A DNA stretch of 64,000 nucleotides from Cohnella herbarum. GTDB lineage: Bacteria > Bacillota > Bacilli > Paenibacillales > Paenibacillaceae. The position numbers and the translations under genes were made by a program. The notes beneath the pieces are model-generated. The model saw only the letters and a list, made by a program, of their open reading frames with translations, made no database searches and was not told the DNA's origin. This document shows positions 7,652-15,562 of the stretch, piece by piece; positions within the stretch are counted from its first letter, which is position 1, and each line of letters begins with the position of its first letter. Location of the stretch: contig NZ_CP051680.1 of the NCBI RefSeq assembly GCF_012849095.1, positions 1,240,001-1,304,000 of the forward strand, in the 5' to 3' direction.

Positions 7652-7981
7652 ATGGTTAAATATAATCTCGTCATAGATGTCGCAGGAGTTCTCCTATCGA
7701 ATCTTTCTCCAGGCTTTTGGGATGAACTCGCACAAACCGCAGGGGTTTCTTATGAACGGCTTAAATCCAAATTCAAACAAGAAGTCAGAGATTCATTATG
7801 GTGCGGGAAAATAAAAGAAGAAGACTTCTGGGAATGGATTTCTATTCGTTGACGATCAAGAGAAGAATCTGCTCCCCCAAGAGACCTGCAATGGGACACT
7901 TTAATTGCCGATGATAAAGGACTCTGGATTCAACGGTTGAATGAACGGTTAGCCGATCCCCTTACGGGTGATAATAAATGA
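7652..7981 (+). pseudogene. HAD-family hydrolase pseudogene with internal deletion and frameshift
   Basis: The first 66 codons (7652-7849) read as a normal HAD start: VIDVAGVLLSN holds the nucleophile region, then cap helices up to EEDFWEW. The frame then ends in TGA at 7850-7852. In the next frame, directly after, comes the family's motif IV, LFVDDQEKNLLPQE. A further frame change gives LIADDKGLWIQRLNERL, the usual C-terminal end, stopping at 7979-7981. About 100 residues of cap and core, including motifs II and III, are missing between the first two pieces. Both a deletion and at least one indel are needed, so this is a decayed gene and not a sequencing error. Confidence 0.75.
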
Positions 7982-7993
7982 AGCGTTAAGAAG

Positions 7994-8851
7994 GTGCCGA
8001 CACTGTTCAATCTCGCCGTTGGTCTCGTTATTTTATCGGGCTTAGCCCATTCAGTATGGAATCTCTTTACGAAGAAGAGCATCAACAAAAACGTCTTTCT
8101 CTGGTTTTGCCAGTGGGCGGCTATCCTTATTTTTCTTCCATTCGTCCTTGTCGAACTTCCCACGATCGGTCAAGTGCCCTTCGTTGGTTGGCTGTTACTC
8201 GCGGCGAGTATGATCCTTCATGGCGTTTACATCCTGTTGCTGGCTAAATCGTATACGATCGGAGACCTATCGCAGGTGTTTCCGATTATTAGAGGGACGA
8301 GTCCCTTGCTTGTGCCCATATTTGGCGTTCTTCTGCTCAACGAATCCCTTTCTCTGCTTGGTTGGATCGGAATCGTGTGCATTGTTTCCGGCATTTTTCT
8401 TATTGGCGAAGCGAAGGGGAGAATCTTTCGTAAAATTGTCGATAAAACGATCTTAATCGCATTACTAGTCGGAGTGATGACGACTTCCTATACGATCGTG
8501 GACAAGGTAACGCTGCAGTATTTTCCGTCCTTTACGCTTAACTGGGCGTCCAACGTGGGTAATTTGTTAGCTTTGACGACTATCGTGATGAGATCGCAAG
8601 GTATTCGCCAAGAATGGAAGGTAAATTGGAAAACCATTTTGTTAGGCGGATTGCTTGCACCGGGGAGTTATATTCTGTTCCTAAAGGCGCTTGAGCTTAT
8701 GCCTGTCTCGCAGATAGCGCCAATGAGGGAGATCGGAACCGTCTTCGGTACGTTGATGGGGGTCTTTATTTTACATGAACGTCAAGGAAAAGGTCGCATC
8801 CTCGCTTCGGTATCGATAACCGCAGGTATTATTATGTTAGCCCAAACATAA
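7994..8851 (+). CDS. EamA/DMT-family transporter
   Basis: The 285-residue protein has about ten hydrophobic helices arranged as two EamA repeats (roughly 3-138 and 150-284), typical of the drug/metabolite transporter superfamily. The segment SYTIGDLSQVFPIIRGTSPLL is the conserved helix pair of the first repeat, and APMREIGTVFGTLMG is its counterpart in the second. It sits in the cytoplasmic membrane and probably exports a metabolite. The substrate is unknown. The start is GTG 7994 behind AAGAAGG, 12 bases after the HAD pseudogene. Confidence 0.85.
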   Translation: MPTLFNLAVGLVILSGLAHSVWNLFTKKSINKNVFLWFCQWAAILIFLPFVLVELPTIGQVPFVGWLLLAASMILHGVYILLLAKSYTIGDLSQVFPIIRGTSPLLVPIFGVLLLNESLSLLGWIGIVCIVSGIFLIGEAKGRIFRKIVDKTILIALLVGVMTTSYTIVDKVTLQYFPSFTLNWASNVGNLLALTTIVMRSQGIRQEWKVNWKTILLGGLLAPGSYILFLKALELMPVSQIAPMREIGTVFGTLMGVFILHERQGKGRILASVSITAGIIMLAQT

Positions 8852-8868
8852 TAAAATTCAACTGGGTA

Positions 8869-8896
8869 TTTACATTTCTATAAAAATAGATATACT
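8869..8896 (+). promoter_or_regulatory. Sigma-A promoter giving a leaderless arsR-type transcript
   Basis: The -35 TTTACA (8869-8874), a 16-base spacer and the -10 TATACT (8891-8896) place the start of transcription at about 8903, the A of the next gene's ATG. No ribosome binding site precedes that ATG. Confidence 0.6.
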
Positions 8897-8902
8897 CTGT
8901 TT

Positions 8903-9214
8903 ATGGATACTTTATTGATTATCAAAGCACTCTCGAACGAGACGCGACTAAAGATTCTGGAATGGCTGAAGGAACCCGAGGTTCATTTCGGTCCTCAAAG
9001 CCATTTGCCGAGCGATTGCGATTTTCCAGGCGGAATCTGCGTAGGCTCTATCGCGGATAAAGCAGGATTAGCGCAGTCCGTGATATCCGGATACTTAGTC
9101 AAAATGCAGAAGTCCGGTTTGTTGGAGTCCAGGCGACATTGCCAATGGACTTATTACCGGCGCGACGAGAAGGGTATTCAGCAATTCAAGGATCGACTCC
9201 TCGAGGAGATATAG
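8903..9214 (+). CDS. ArsR/SmtB-family winged-helix repressor
   Basis: The 103-residue protein has the ArsR fold: IIKALSNETRLKILEWL, a recognition-helix region VGSIADKAGLAQSVISGYLVKM, and a beta-wing ending in WTYYRRDEKG. Between helices 2 and 3 is an insert with Cys39 and Cys46, and Cys80 lies in the wing. These are candidates for a thiol-based or metal sensor, although the classical CxC of arsenic sensors is absent. It precedes an Old Yellow Enzyme gene. A perfect inverted repeat over that gene's promoter is its likely operator. Sensing of an electrophile or quinone is inference from this pairing. Confidence 0.88.
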   Translation: MDTLLIIKALSNETRLKILEWLKEPEVHFGPQSHLPSDCDFPGGICVGSIADKAGLAQSVISGYLVKMQKSGLLESRRHCQWTYYRRDEKGIQQFKDRLLEEI

Positions 9215-9248
9215 CTTGGAATTCATTCTAAGCTAATTTCTTTAAGAA

Positions 9249-9282
9249 CGTATATCTATAATTATGTATATTTGGATATACG
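9249..9282 (+). promoter_or_regulatory. Promoter and inverted-repeat operator for the Old Yellow Enzyme gene
   Basis: CGTATATC (9249-9256) and GATATACG (9275-9282) are perfect inverted repeats. They enclose a perfect -10 hexamer TATAAT (9257-9262). A related half-site, GATATAC, overlaps the -10 region of the arsR-type gene (8889-8895). Binding there would block both promoters. Confidence 0.55.
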
Positions 9283-9313
9283 ATAAACAGAAAACCAATT
9301 TGGAGGGAAATAC

Positions 9314-10441
9314 GTGGAGAAATCGAACTCTGTTGTACAATCGCAAACCGTTGACGCATTGTTTAAACCCTTTATATCGGAGAAATTGAAGCTAGCTAAC
9401 CGAATTGTTATGCCGCCGATGACTCGCAGCTTCTCGCCAGGCGGAGTGCCGGGTCCCGATGTGGCAGCCTATTACAAACGTCGGGCCGAGAACGGAGTAG
9501 GTCTTATCGTTACCGAAGGGACTTTAATTAATCATCCCGCGGCTTCCGGAGATCCTAACGTACCGAATTTCCATGGCGAGAAGGCGCTTGAAGGCTGGGC
9601 ACATGTCGTTGCCGCCGTTCACGAGGCGGGTGGCAAAATCGTTCCTCAGCTATGGCATGTCGGAATGACTCGAAGCAACGGATCTTTACCGCATCCGGAT
9701 GCGCCGTCCATCGGCCCTTCCGGTCTTAACCTCAACGGCGAGAAAGTGAACGATCCGATGACGAAAGAGGAGATCGACTACATCGTTCAAGCGTTCGCGC
9801 AAGCGGCTGCGGATGCGAAGAGAATCGGATTTGACGGAATCGAGCTGCACGGCGCGCACGGTTACTTGATCGATCAGTTTCTCTGGGAAAGAACGAATCA
9901 ACGTACGGACGAATACGGCGGAGACATGTTAGCGCGTGCCCGCTTCGCGGTCGAGATCGTCAAAGCTTGCCGCCTAGCGGTTGGACCGGACTTTCCGATT
10001 ATTCTTAGGATGTCGCAATGGAAGTCGGCCCAATACGATGCTAAACTTGCCGAAACTCCAGTACTACTGGCTCAGCTCTTGCAACCGCTGGTCGACGCGG
10101 GCGTCGATATTTTCCACTGCTCGACTCGTCGCTTCTGGGAACCCGAGTTCGAAGGCTCAACCCTTAACTTCGCGGGCTGGGTCAAGAAGTTGACCGGCAA
10201 ACCGACGATTACAGTAGGTTCGGTCGGGCTGGATGAGGAATTCCTTGGCGCATTCAGAGGGAATAACGCCGGCGTTTCGGATATTAACGAGCTATTGACC
10301 CGCTTGGAGAACGAAGAATTCGATCTGGTCGCGGTCGGACGCGCTTTGCTGGTGGATCCGGCGTGGGCGGAGAAGGTCCGTACGGGGAAATTCGAGGAAC
10401 TCGTTCCGTTTAGCGCGGATGCGCTTAAGAAATTGTACTAA
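9314..10441 (+). CDS. NADH:flavin oxidoreductase, Old Yellow Enzyme family
   Basis: The 375-residue FMN-dependent TIM barrel starts with FKPFISEKLKLANRIVMPPMTRS, the canonical OYE opening. The substrate-binding His pair appears in the ELHGAHGYLIDQFL segment, and the phosphate-binding end DLVAVGRALLVDPAW closes the barrel. Such enzymes reduce activated alkenes, quinones and nitro compounds with NAD(P)H. The start is GTG 9314 behind TTGGAGGGA. Transcription probably begins at the operator-covered promoter at 9257 under control of the preceding ArsR protein. The pair looks like an electrophile-detoxification unit. Confidence 0.92.
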   Translation: MEKSNSVVQSQTVDALFKPFISEKLKLANRIVMPPMTRSFSPGGVPGPDVAAYYKRRAENGVGLIVTEGTLINHPAASGDPNVPNFHGEKALEGWAHVVAAVHEAGGKIVPQLWHVGMTRSNGSLPHPDAPSIGPSGLNLNGEKVNDPMTKEEIDYIVQAFAQAAADAKRIGFDGIELHGAHGYLIDQFLWERTNQRTDEYGGDMLARARFAVEIVKACRLAVGPDFPIILRMSQWKSAQYDAKLAETPVLLAQLLQPLVDAGVDIFHCSTRRFWEPEFEGSTLNFAGWVKKLTGKPTITVGSVGLDEEFLGAFRGNNAGVSDINELLTRLENEEFDLVAVGRALLVDPAWAEKVRTGKFEELVPFSADALKKLY

Positions 10442-10446
10442 GCAGC

Positions 10447-10474
10447 AAGGGGTCACTTCGGTGGCTCCTTTTTT
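10447..10474 (+). terminator. Terminator of the Old Yellow Enzyme gene
   Basis: A 10-bp stem, AAGGGGTCAC with GTGGCTCCTT, is closed by a TTCG tetraloop and followed by a T run. Confidence 0.88.
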
Positions 10475-10589
10475 GTATTTCCGAAGCCCATTTTCGGTTA
10501 GACCCCCTAAATCCGGAGTATTACTGATGAAATACGTTGCTGTCGTAAAAATACTTGGTTTACTAGCGTTTTCCTCAGGATTTCGATTC

Positions 10590-11564
10590 TTAAACGGCTC
10601 GAGTGTACTTTTCTAAAGAATCAGTCGTTTGCTCCACCCACTTCATGAAAGCCGTTGGGGACCGTTTTCCCAGGCTTCTGTGCATGCGGCGGTTGTTGTA
10701 AAAATCAATGTAATTCCGTACAGCTTCGTGTGCCTCCTGAAAAGATTCAAAGCTCTCTTTTCCAAGCAGATCTCGCTCAAGGGTGGCATGAAAGGACTCG
10801 ATGTATGCATTCATATTAGGTGTCTTTGGAGGAATGCGCTCATGCATAATTCCCTCTGCTTCGCATAACTCTCCAAACGCCTTGCTGATAAATTGGGGGC
10901 CGTTATCGGTGCGAATGATCGGCTTGCTCTCTTCGGGCTTTAGACGTGACTGTAACGCCTTTTTCACAGCTTCGCATACGTGTTTGGCTTCGCAATTCGT
11001 ACCGATATGGATGCCGACGATACTGCGATCGTAAACGTCGATCATATCTGCGATGTAGAAAAACTGATCATACCCCGCAACGTATCCATACTTAATATCG
11101 AGCTGCCAGACTTGGTTGGAACCTGTTATCGTGTGATTGCGTGCTAGGCGCCTTGGATAGTGAACCTTCTTACGTCGTTGCGGATGAAGAATACCGAGCT
11201 TCTTACAGAGGCGGTACACTTTTTTCTTATTGATGATGAGTTGGCGCTGTACGTGTAAGCATTCTGTTAACAACAGATAGCCGTAGCTATGCTCTTCGCC
11301 AGACACCAGCTCCATTAACCACTCTTCAATCTGTGCATTACTTATTACGTTTCCGCAAACCGTTAGAGAATGCTTAGTTACAGGGCGTCCTCGGAGTGGC
11401 ATTTTTGTTTCTGTAGTTGTATCCTCACGTGATGCTTTCTTTCGTTCGTAGTACGTCGAAGACGCGGCCCCCACAATGCTTAAGATGTTAGCTACTGTAT
11501 GTCCCTGCTCAATGAACGTCTGGGCAACGTCGAGTTTGTCATTGAGGCAGGGTTCGTCTTTTTT
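10590..11564 (-). CDS. IS3-family transposase OrfB (integrase catalytic domain), made by -1 frameshift
   Basis: The frame encodes the DDE integrase core: first Asp in WQLDIKYG, second Asp in IRTDNGPQF, Glu in AYIESFH, and the closing NRRMHRSLGKRSP typical of IS3 OrfB. An HTH_21-like region (HSYGYLLLTECL, VYRLCKKLGI) precedes the core. No good independent start is visible at its 5' end. The frame is entered from orfA by -1 slippage at A6G on the minus strand (11564-11558), the usual IS3 signal, giving an OrfAB fusion. Confidence 0.9.
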   Translation of the reverse strand, partial: KKDEPCLNDKLDVAQTFIEQGHTVANILSIVGAASSTYYERKKASREDTTTETKMPLRGRPVTKHSLTVCGNVISNAQIEEWLMELVSGEEHSYGYLLLTECLHVQRQLIINKKKVYRLCKKLGILHPQRRKKVHYPRRLARNHTITGSNQVWQLDIKYGYVAGYDQFFYIADMIDVYDRSIVGIHIGTNCEAKHVCEAVKKALQSRLKPEESKPIIRTDNGPQFISKAFGELCEAEGIMHERIPPKTPNMNAYIESFHATLERDLLGKESFESFQEAHEAVRNYIDFYNNRRMHRSLGKRSPTAFMKWVEQTTDSLEKYTRAV

Positions 11565-11851
11565 ACGAGTTCGCGCAGCACCTCGATCTCTAACTCTTTT
11601 TGCCCTAACGCCTTTAATGCACGCTCGTACTTTTCTTCCAGATCTGCAAGTCGCTTGGACTCCATAACTCGTTCGTCGATCGTTGGCAATGAATCTGCCC
11701 CAAACGTCTCTTGATATTCCACTACCCATGCTCTAATTGTTTTCGGAGTCACGTCATACTTTCTGGCCAGCACGCCTGCTTTCATTCCCGCAAGAGCCTC
11801 TTGTGCTGCTTTGTAACGTACTTCCTTAAAGGCATTATTTCGCTGTCTCAT
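11492..11851 (-). CDS. IS3-family OrfA (helix-turn-helix and leucine zipper)
   Basis: The 119-residue protein has an N-terminal helix-turn-helix (GMKAGVLARKYDVTPKTIRAW) and a C-terminal coiled coil (LADLEEKYERALKALGQKEL) that mediates multimerisation. It binds the element's ends and acts as regulator on its own or as the N-terminal half of OrfAB. The AAAAAAG slippery heptamer lies in the codons for Val-Lys-Lys near residue 98. The start ATG 11851 follows GGGGGGCGAGCGGAA. Confidence 0.88.
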   Translation of the reverse strand: MRQRNNAFKEVRYKAAQEALAGMKAGVLARKYDVTPKTIRAWVVEYQETFGADSLPTIDERVMESKRLADLEEKYERALKALGQKELEIEVLRELVKKTNPASMTNSTLPRRSLSRDIQ

Positions 11852-12117
11852 TTCCGCTCGCCCCCCTAATGAAATACTACCTTATTTCCCTAGCCATTCT
11901 CCAATTCATTTAGGGGGCTTAATAGTTTTAATACGAAACGATTTGTGCGCTGAAAATAAAGACTTAGACTCACGCGGCGGCCTCTCCAAACTGGCAAGTT
12001 GATAGGGAGCGGTGAGGTCGTTCATAAACAGAAGATAATATCCATGGTATCATGTGGTAAATAGGTCAAAGTCAGGTGAGCAGATTTACTATATTGCAAG
12101 GGAGTCGATAAAGGGAT

Positions 12118-13032
12118 ATGGGAAGTTCGAATCAATGGGATGCAGAATGGGAAGTGTCGGATGATTTGGCGCATAAATTAATAACCAGTCAGTTCCCGCA
12201 GTTAGCTTCAAAAAGCGTAAAAAAGCTAGGGCATGGCTGGGATAACACGGTTTATCTTGTAGGAACCGAATATGTATTTCGATTTCCAAGAAGAGAAGTT
12301 GCCATTCATTCTTTAAGGATGGAAGGAAAGATACTGCCTAAGCTTAAAGATTATTTATCCATTGCATACTCGAAGCCCATATTTTTTGGTGCAGGGAATT
12401 ATGATTTTCCAGCACCCTTCCTAGGCTACCCTTATTTATCCGGAAAATTTCCAATCGGATTGACTGACAAGCAGCGTAAGCTTTCAGCATCAACGCTCGC
12501 GATATTCTTAAAAAGCTTGCATGCATTCCCCGTGCAAATTGCCCAAGAAAACGGAGTGCAACATGACCATAGAAATCTAACCGATATTGCGACTCGTAAG
12601 GAAAAGATGCAGAAATTCCTTTCCGACATTGCCCTTCATTTCAGCGAAGAAGAATATCGTGCATTATCGAATTATCTGGAACAGCTAACGACTGAAAAGG
12701 TGAAGCAAAAGGATGTATTTCTTCACGGTGACCTTCATTTTAAAAATATGCTGGTCGATGAGAATGGCAAAGTCTCGGGGATTATTGACTGGGGAGATAT
12801 CAATATAGGACATCCCGCTTGCGATTTGAATGTCGTATATAGCTTTTTACCTCCGGATGCGCGTTCAAGCTTTTTCGAAGAATACGGGGAAGTTGATGAA
12901 GAAACGAAGATATTAGCTCGATTAATTGCCATATATATCCCGATTTTAATCATGATGCAGGCAATAGATGATCATGATGAAAGGTTAATCGATGAAGCAA
13001 AAGCGAACATAAAACGTGCTCTCGCTGATTAA
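12118..13032 (+). CDS. APH-family phosphotransferase (macrolide/aminoglycoside kinase-like)
   Basis: The 304-residue protein shows the APH catalytic loop FLHGDLHFKNML near residue 205 and the metal-binding IIDWGDINIGHPACDL about 20 residues later. The N-lobe has GHGWDNTVYLV as the glycine-rich strand and FRFPRRE with the nucleotide-binding basic residue. The form resembles macrolide 2'-phosphotransferases (Mph) and related enzymes, but resistance cannot be claimed from sequence. The start ATG 12118 has AAAGGG ahead of it. The gene is more AT-rich than its neighbours and lies next to an IS3 element, which hints at acquisition. Confidence 0.8.
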   Translation: MGSSNQWDAEWEVSDDLAHKLITSQFPQLASKSVKKLGHGWDNTVYLVGTEYVFRFPRREVAIHSLRMEGKILPKLKDYLSIAYSKPIFFGAGNYDFPAPFLGYPYLSGKFPIGLTDKQRKLSASTLAIFLKSLHAFPVQIAQENGVQHDHRNLTDIATRKEKMQKFLSDIALHFSEEEYRALSNYLEQLTTEKVKQKDVFLHGDLHFKNMLVDENGKVSGIIDWGDINIGHPACDLNVVYSFLPPDARSSFFEEYGEVDEETKILARLIAIYIPILIMMQAIDDHDERLIDEAKANIKRALAD

Positions 13033-13191
13033 GAAAGTCATACCAATAACAGGCACGCTAGTTCAACTTTGGAGCGACAGTCTTGGACATTATTTTTCCA
13101 TATATGGCTGCCGCTGCTTCGATTCTAAGGTACAATTGGTCTAATACTTGCATTAGTCGGATAGATAGTAAAAAATGGGAGGTCCAATCTA

Positions 13192-14040
13192 ATGGTGCGT
13201 CTTCAGCAGATTAGCCTTGTTTTTCCGAACACGAATGAAAAAGAGCGGCAATGGAATAGCTTGTTTCTTCGATTACTTTCCGGAATTCCTTCTTATCGCA
13301 ACCAAGGATTTGAACCTTCATTCGCGGAAACCGCTTTGCCAAGTACCCGGTTTGAAGGAGGAACCCATCCGTTCCCGCTAATCCAACTAGCTGTTGATCA
13401 GAACATTCATTTAAGCTTCGGCAACATAGCCATAACGAGTAAGGGCTCTAATTTCAGCTTAATAGAAACCGAGAATGCACCAATAACTCCTATTGCTGGC
13501 ACCTCAAACGTAGCAAGTGGTAATACGCTTCCTTATCTCTACGAACAATTGAAAGGAAGAATCACCGGAATCGATCATACCGGCGTTAACATTCCGGCCA
13601 CAATCATTTCGCCTACTGTCTGGGACGAATTCATAAACGGGCTTTCGGAGGTATGCAACCTCTATTATTATCCGGATGCGCCTTGGCCTTTCATCATTCC
13701 AGCGGACGAAACCGAATATGCTACGGAGATCACTGAGTTCAATGTGAAAAGAACGCCCAAATTCGAGCTGGTCTATGACACGTATACGAATAAACCGATC
13801 TTCCAATTCGCCTTAGAAACAGATGTCACTAGGGAGGAAATGGAGCTTATTTTACCGGAACCGATCGGATTTGCAATTCCTGGACTAGCGGATATCTTCC
13901 GGTCAGTCGTTGTTCGCCACCCTTGGGAGGACGACATCGGCTTTAGATTCGACTTGTATTATCGACCGACGTCCGCCGAGCTTACGGATTGGGAAACCGG
14001 GGAATGGTTGGTTAGAACCGGAGGTAGGGTGAAGGGTTAA
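13192..14040 (+). CDS. Hypothetical protein, 282 residues
   Basis: I do not recognise this protein. It has no signal peptide or membrane segment. The central part has ITGIDHTGVNI, which recalls the opening strand of VOC (glyoxalase-like) modules, and the N-terminal half contains alternating strands (LAVDQNIHLSFGNIAITS). Acidic and aromatic residues dominate the second half (YYYPDAPWPFIIPADETEY). The start ATG 13192 follows GGGAGG. The stop is 11 bases before the next gene, so the two may form an operon. Confidence 0.7.
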   Translation: MVRLQQISLVFPNTNEKERQWNSLFLRLLSGIPSYRNQGFEPSFAETALPSTRFEGGTHPFPLIQLAVDQNIHLSFGNIAITSKGSNFSLIETENAPITPIAGTSNVASGNTLPYLYEQLKGRITGIDHTGVNIPATIISPTVWDEFINGLSEVCNLYYYPDAPWPFIIPADETEYATEITEFNVKRTPKFELVYDTYTNKPIFQFALETDVTREEMELILPEPIGFAIPGLADIFRSVVVRHPWEDDIGFRFDLYYRPTSAELTDWETGEWLVRTGGRVKG

Positions 14041-14050
14041 GGAGGCTTGG

Positions 14051-14623
14051 ATGAGAAACATAAAGTTTCGTACGTACGTGCTCGCCATCGCGACTCTTAT
14101 GTCCGTGGTTATCTACTTTTGGTCGCAGACTAGCAAACCCATAACCACTCAATTGAATGAAGTGCTTGCCAAAAAGGTTCCGAATTTTAATCAGTTATTA
14201 CACGTCCATAAAGATAATGAGAAGACATTGGCATTCTATACGACAACAACAACGCAAGGCGTGTATGTTGCATCCGTGAGCAAACGGTTTTATCGTTATT
14301 CGGCGATTGAACATGTGGGATTCGTTGTTCCTTACCCGGATAGCGGCATAGCATGGTCTGGCATAGTTCAAGCGCAGGAGAAGATTCACTTGCTCTTCGG
14401 AATCGTCCAGGACGATGAGATCTCTCGGATTACGATCGTAAGCGAAAATAACAAACAAGCGACTGTCATAGACGCCGGTAGCGAGAAGATCTGGTATGCG
14501 TTCATGGAAGAGAGTCTACATAGTCCAGTAACGTTTACGGCAGTGAATCAAGAGGGGAATCGTGTATTTGAATATGGTGATTTAGACTATTGGAACGACT
14601 TGGAGTCCCGGGACAACGGATAA
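14051..14623 (+). CDS. Hypothetical membrane-anchored protein, 190 residues
   Basis: An N-terminal hydrophobic segment (VLAIATLMSVVIYFW) after a basic start (MRNIKFR) suggests a single membrane anchor or uncleaved signal, with the remaining ~165 residues outside the cell. The exported part is beta-rich without Cys and shows no recognised domain. The start ATG 14051 follows AAGGAGG. It follows the previous gene closely and precedes a GNAT gene. Confidence 0.7.
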   Translation: MRNIKFRTYVLAIATLMSVVIYFWSQTSKPITTQLNEVLAKKVPNFNQLLHVHKDNEKTLAFYTTTTTQGVYVASVSKRFYRYSAIEHVGFVVPYPDSGIAWSGIVQAQEKIHLLFGIVQDDEISRITIVSENNKQATVIDAGSEKIWYAFMEESLHSPVTFTAVNQEGNRVFEYGDLDYWNDLESRDNG

Positions 14624-14667
14624 TTATTGTAACTTCTAAGCTTAAATCTATCGAAACAGGTGATCGC

Positions 14668-15099
14668 ATGATTGAAGTTCAATTCAATGAATACAGCATC
14701 TCGAACGATAAAAGCAAACTCGATACCCAAGTCATCCTTGATTTTCTTGCAACGAGTTACTGGGCGAATAAGAGAGCGCCGGAAAGAACGTTAAAAGCGA
14801 TAGCAGCGTGCGATTGTTACGGCGTATATCATGGCGATAATCAGGTAGGCTTCGCGCGAATCATTACGGACGGAGCTACGATGTTTTATTTGTGCGATGT
14901 TTTTATTTTAAAAGAGTATCAAGGACATGGGCTTGGCAAAAAGTTGATCGAAACGATTGTCGGCAACGAGGACTACGAGTGGATGCTTGGTTTACTGGGA
15001 ACATTGGATGCGCACGGTTTATATGAACAATATGGTTTCGAACATGATCCGAATCGATTCATGAAGAGACTGCCGCAAGGAAGAGCTGCAGGAAGTTGA
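14668..15099 (+). CDS. GNAT-family N-acetyltransferase
   Basis: The 143-residue protein has the acetyl-CoA pyrophosphate-binding loop of GNATs in YQGHGLGKKLIETIV (Q/R-x-x-G-x-G/A), preceded by strand FYLCDVFILKEY and followed by the final LDAHGLYEQYGFE. It acetylates an amine of unknown identity in the cytosol. I chose ATG 14668, behind AACAGGTG. An ATG at 14590 in the same frame would overlap the previous gene by 34 bases and lacks a ribosome binding site. Confidence 0.85.
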   Translation: MIEVQFNEYSISNDKSKLDTQVILDFLATSYWANKRAPERTLKAIAACDCYGVYHGDNQVGFARIITDGATMFYLCDVFILKEYQGHGLGKKLIETIVGNEDYEWMLGLLGTLDAHGLYEQYGFEHDPNRFMKRLPQGRAAGS

Positions 15100-15107
15100 T
15101 CGGATAT

Positions 15108-15130
15108 AAGGAGGATTCATGCGTCCATAA
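15108..15130 (+). other. Orphan ribosome binding site and start codon (three-codon frame)
   Basis: A strong AAGGAGG (15108-15114) is correctly spaced before ATG at 15119. The frame reads Met-Arg-Pro and stops at 15128-15130. This looks like the surviving front of a gene lost when the following repeat region arose. Confidence 0.45.
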
Positions 15131-15184
15131 GCCAGGGGAATCGCTTACGAAATCGAAACAACCCACCACTGGTTAGTTCCGCGA

Positions 15185-15381
15185 GTGAGTTTCTGGAAAT
15201 AAGGGTGCTGGGCACCGCTATTTCGCTTCGTGAGCGGGTTTCTGGAGAAATAAGGGTGCTGGGCACCGCTATTTCGCTTCGTGAGCGGGTTTCTGGAGAA
15301 ATAAGGGTGCTGAGCACCGCTATTTCGTTCCGTGAGCGGGTTTCTGGAGGAATAAGGGTGCTGGGCACCGCTATTTCGCTT
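15185..15381. repeat. Tandem array of four 51-bp units containing a palindrome
   Basis: The motif AAGGGTGCTG recurs at 15201, 15252, 15303 and 15354, exactly 51 bases apart, with few mismatches. Each unit has an interrupted palindrome: AAATAAGGGTGC, a short centre, GCACCGCTATTT. Because 51 is a multiple of three, both strands have open frames made of 17-residue repeats; I do not regard these as genes. The rest of the 15131-15562 gap shows nothing beyond the cysK upstream region. Confidence 0.9.
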
Positions 15382-15518
15382 GTTCTCCAGCTAGGAGGGA
15401 ACAGTTACAGTTATCCCTTCGAGGATGACTCATCTTTTAAACAGTGTCATAAGCGATTGCCCTGTCCATAACCGCAGGTTCATTGATTAGGTCCGCCTAC
15501 AATGCTACACTGATATTA

Positions 15519-15541
15519 TAACCGACTAAAATAGTTGGAAT
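15519..15541 (+). promoter_or_regulatory. Possible CymR-like site upstream of cysK
   Basis: TAA (15519-15521) and GGAAT (15537-15541) flank an AT-rich spacer, loosely like the Bacillus CymR box that ends in GGAATT. The match is partial and the spacing is one base off what I recall, so this is only a lead. Confidence 0.2.
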
Positions 15542-15562
15542 AATTTCGGACGGAGTAGACAC

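Larger units (their letters stand above)
10503..11917 (-). mobile_element. IS3-family insertion sequence
   Basis: The element is about 1.4 kb, bounded by inverted CCCCCTAAAT (10503-10512) and ATTTAGGGGG (11908-11917), with looser similarity inside the ends (CCGGAG and ATTGGAG). It carries the overlapping orfA and orfB of IS3 elements on the minus strand. A clear target duplication was not seen next to the ends. It sits between the Old Yellow Enzyme gene and an AT-richer kinase gene. The 200 bases after its right end hold no recognisable feature. Confidence 0.85.

Noticed and set aside
11558..11564. Frameshift mutation in the IS3 transposase
   Set aside because: The AAAAAAG heptamer and -1 overlap are the normal programmed frameshift of IS3 elements.
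12118..13032. Antibiotic resistance gene
   Set aside because: The APH fold is clear but the substrate is not; many chromosomal APH-like kinases have no resistance role.
15185..15381. CRISPR array
   Set aside because: The 51-bp units are repeated almost entirely, without unique spacers, and no cas genes are nearby.
15117..15471. Open frames on both strands made of 17-residue repeats
   Set aside because: They follow from a 51-bp (multiple of three) DNA repeat, occur on both strands, lack suitable start signals and have no recognisable fold.
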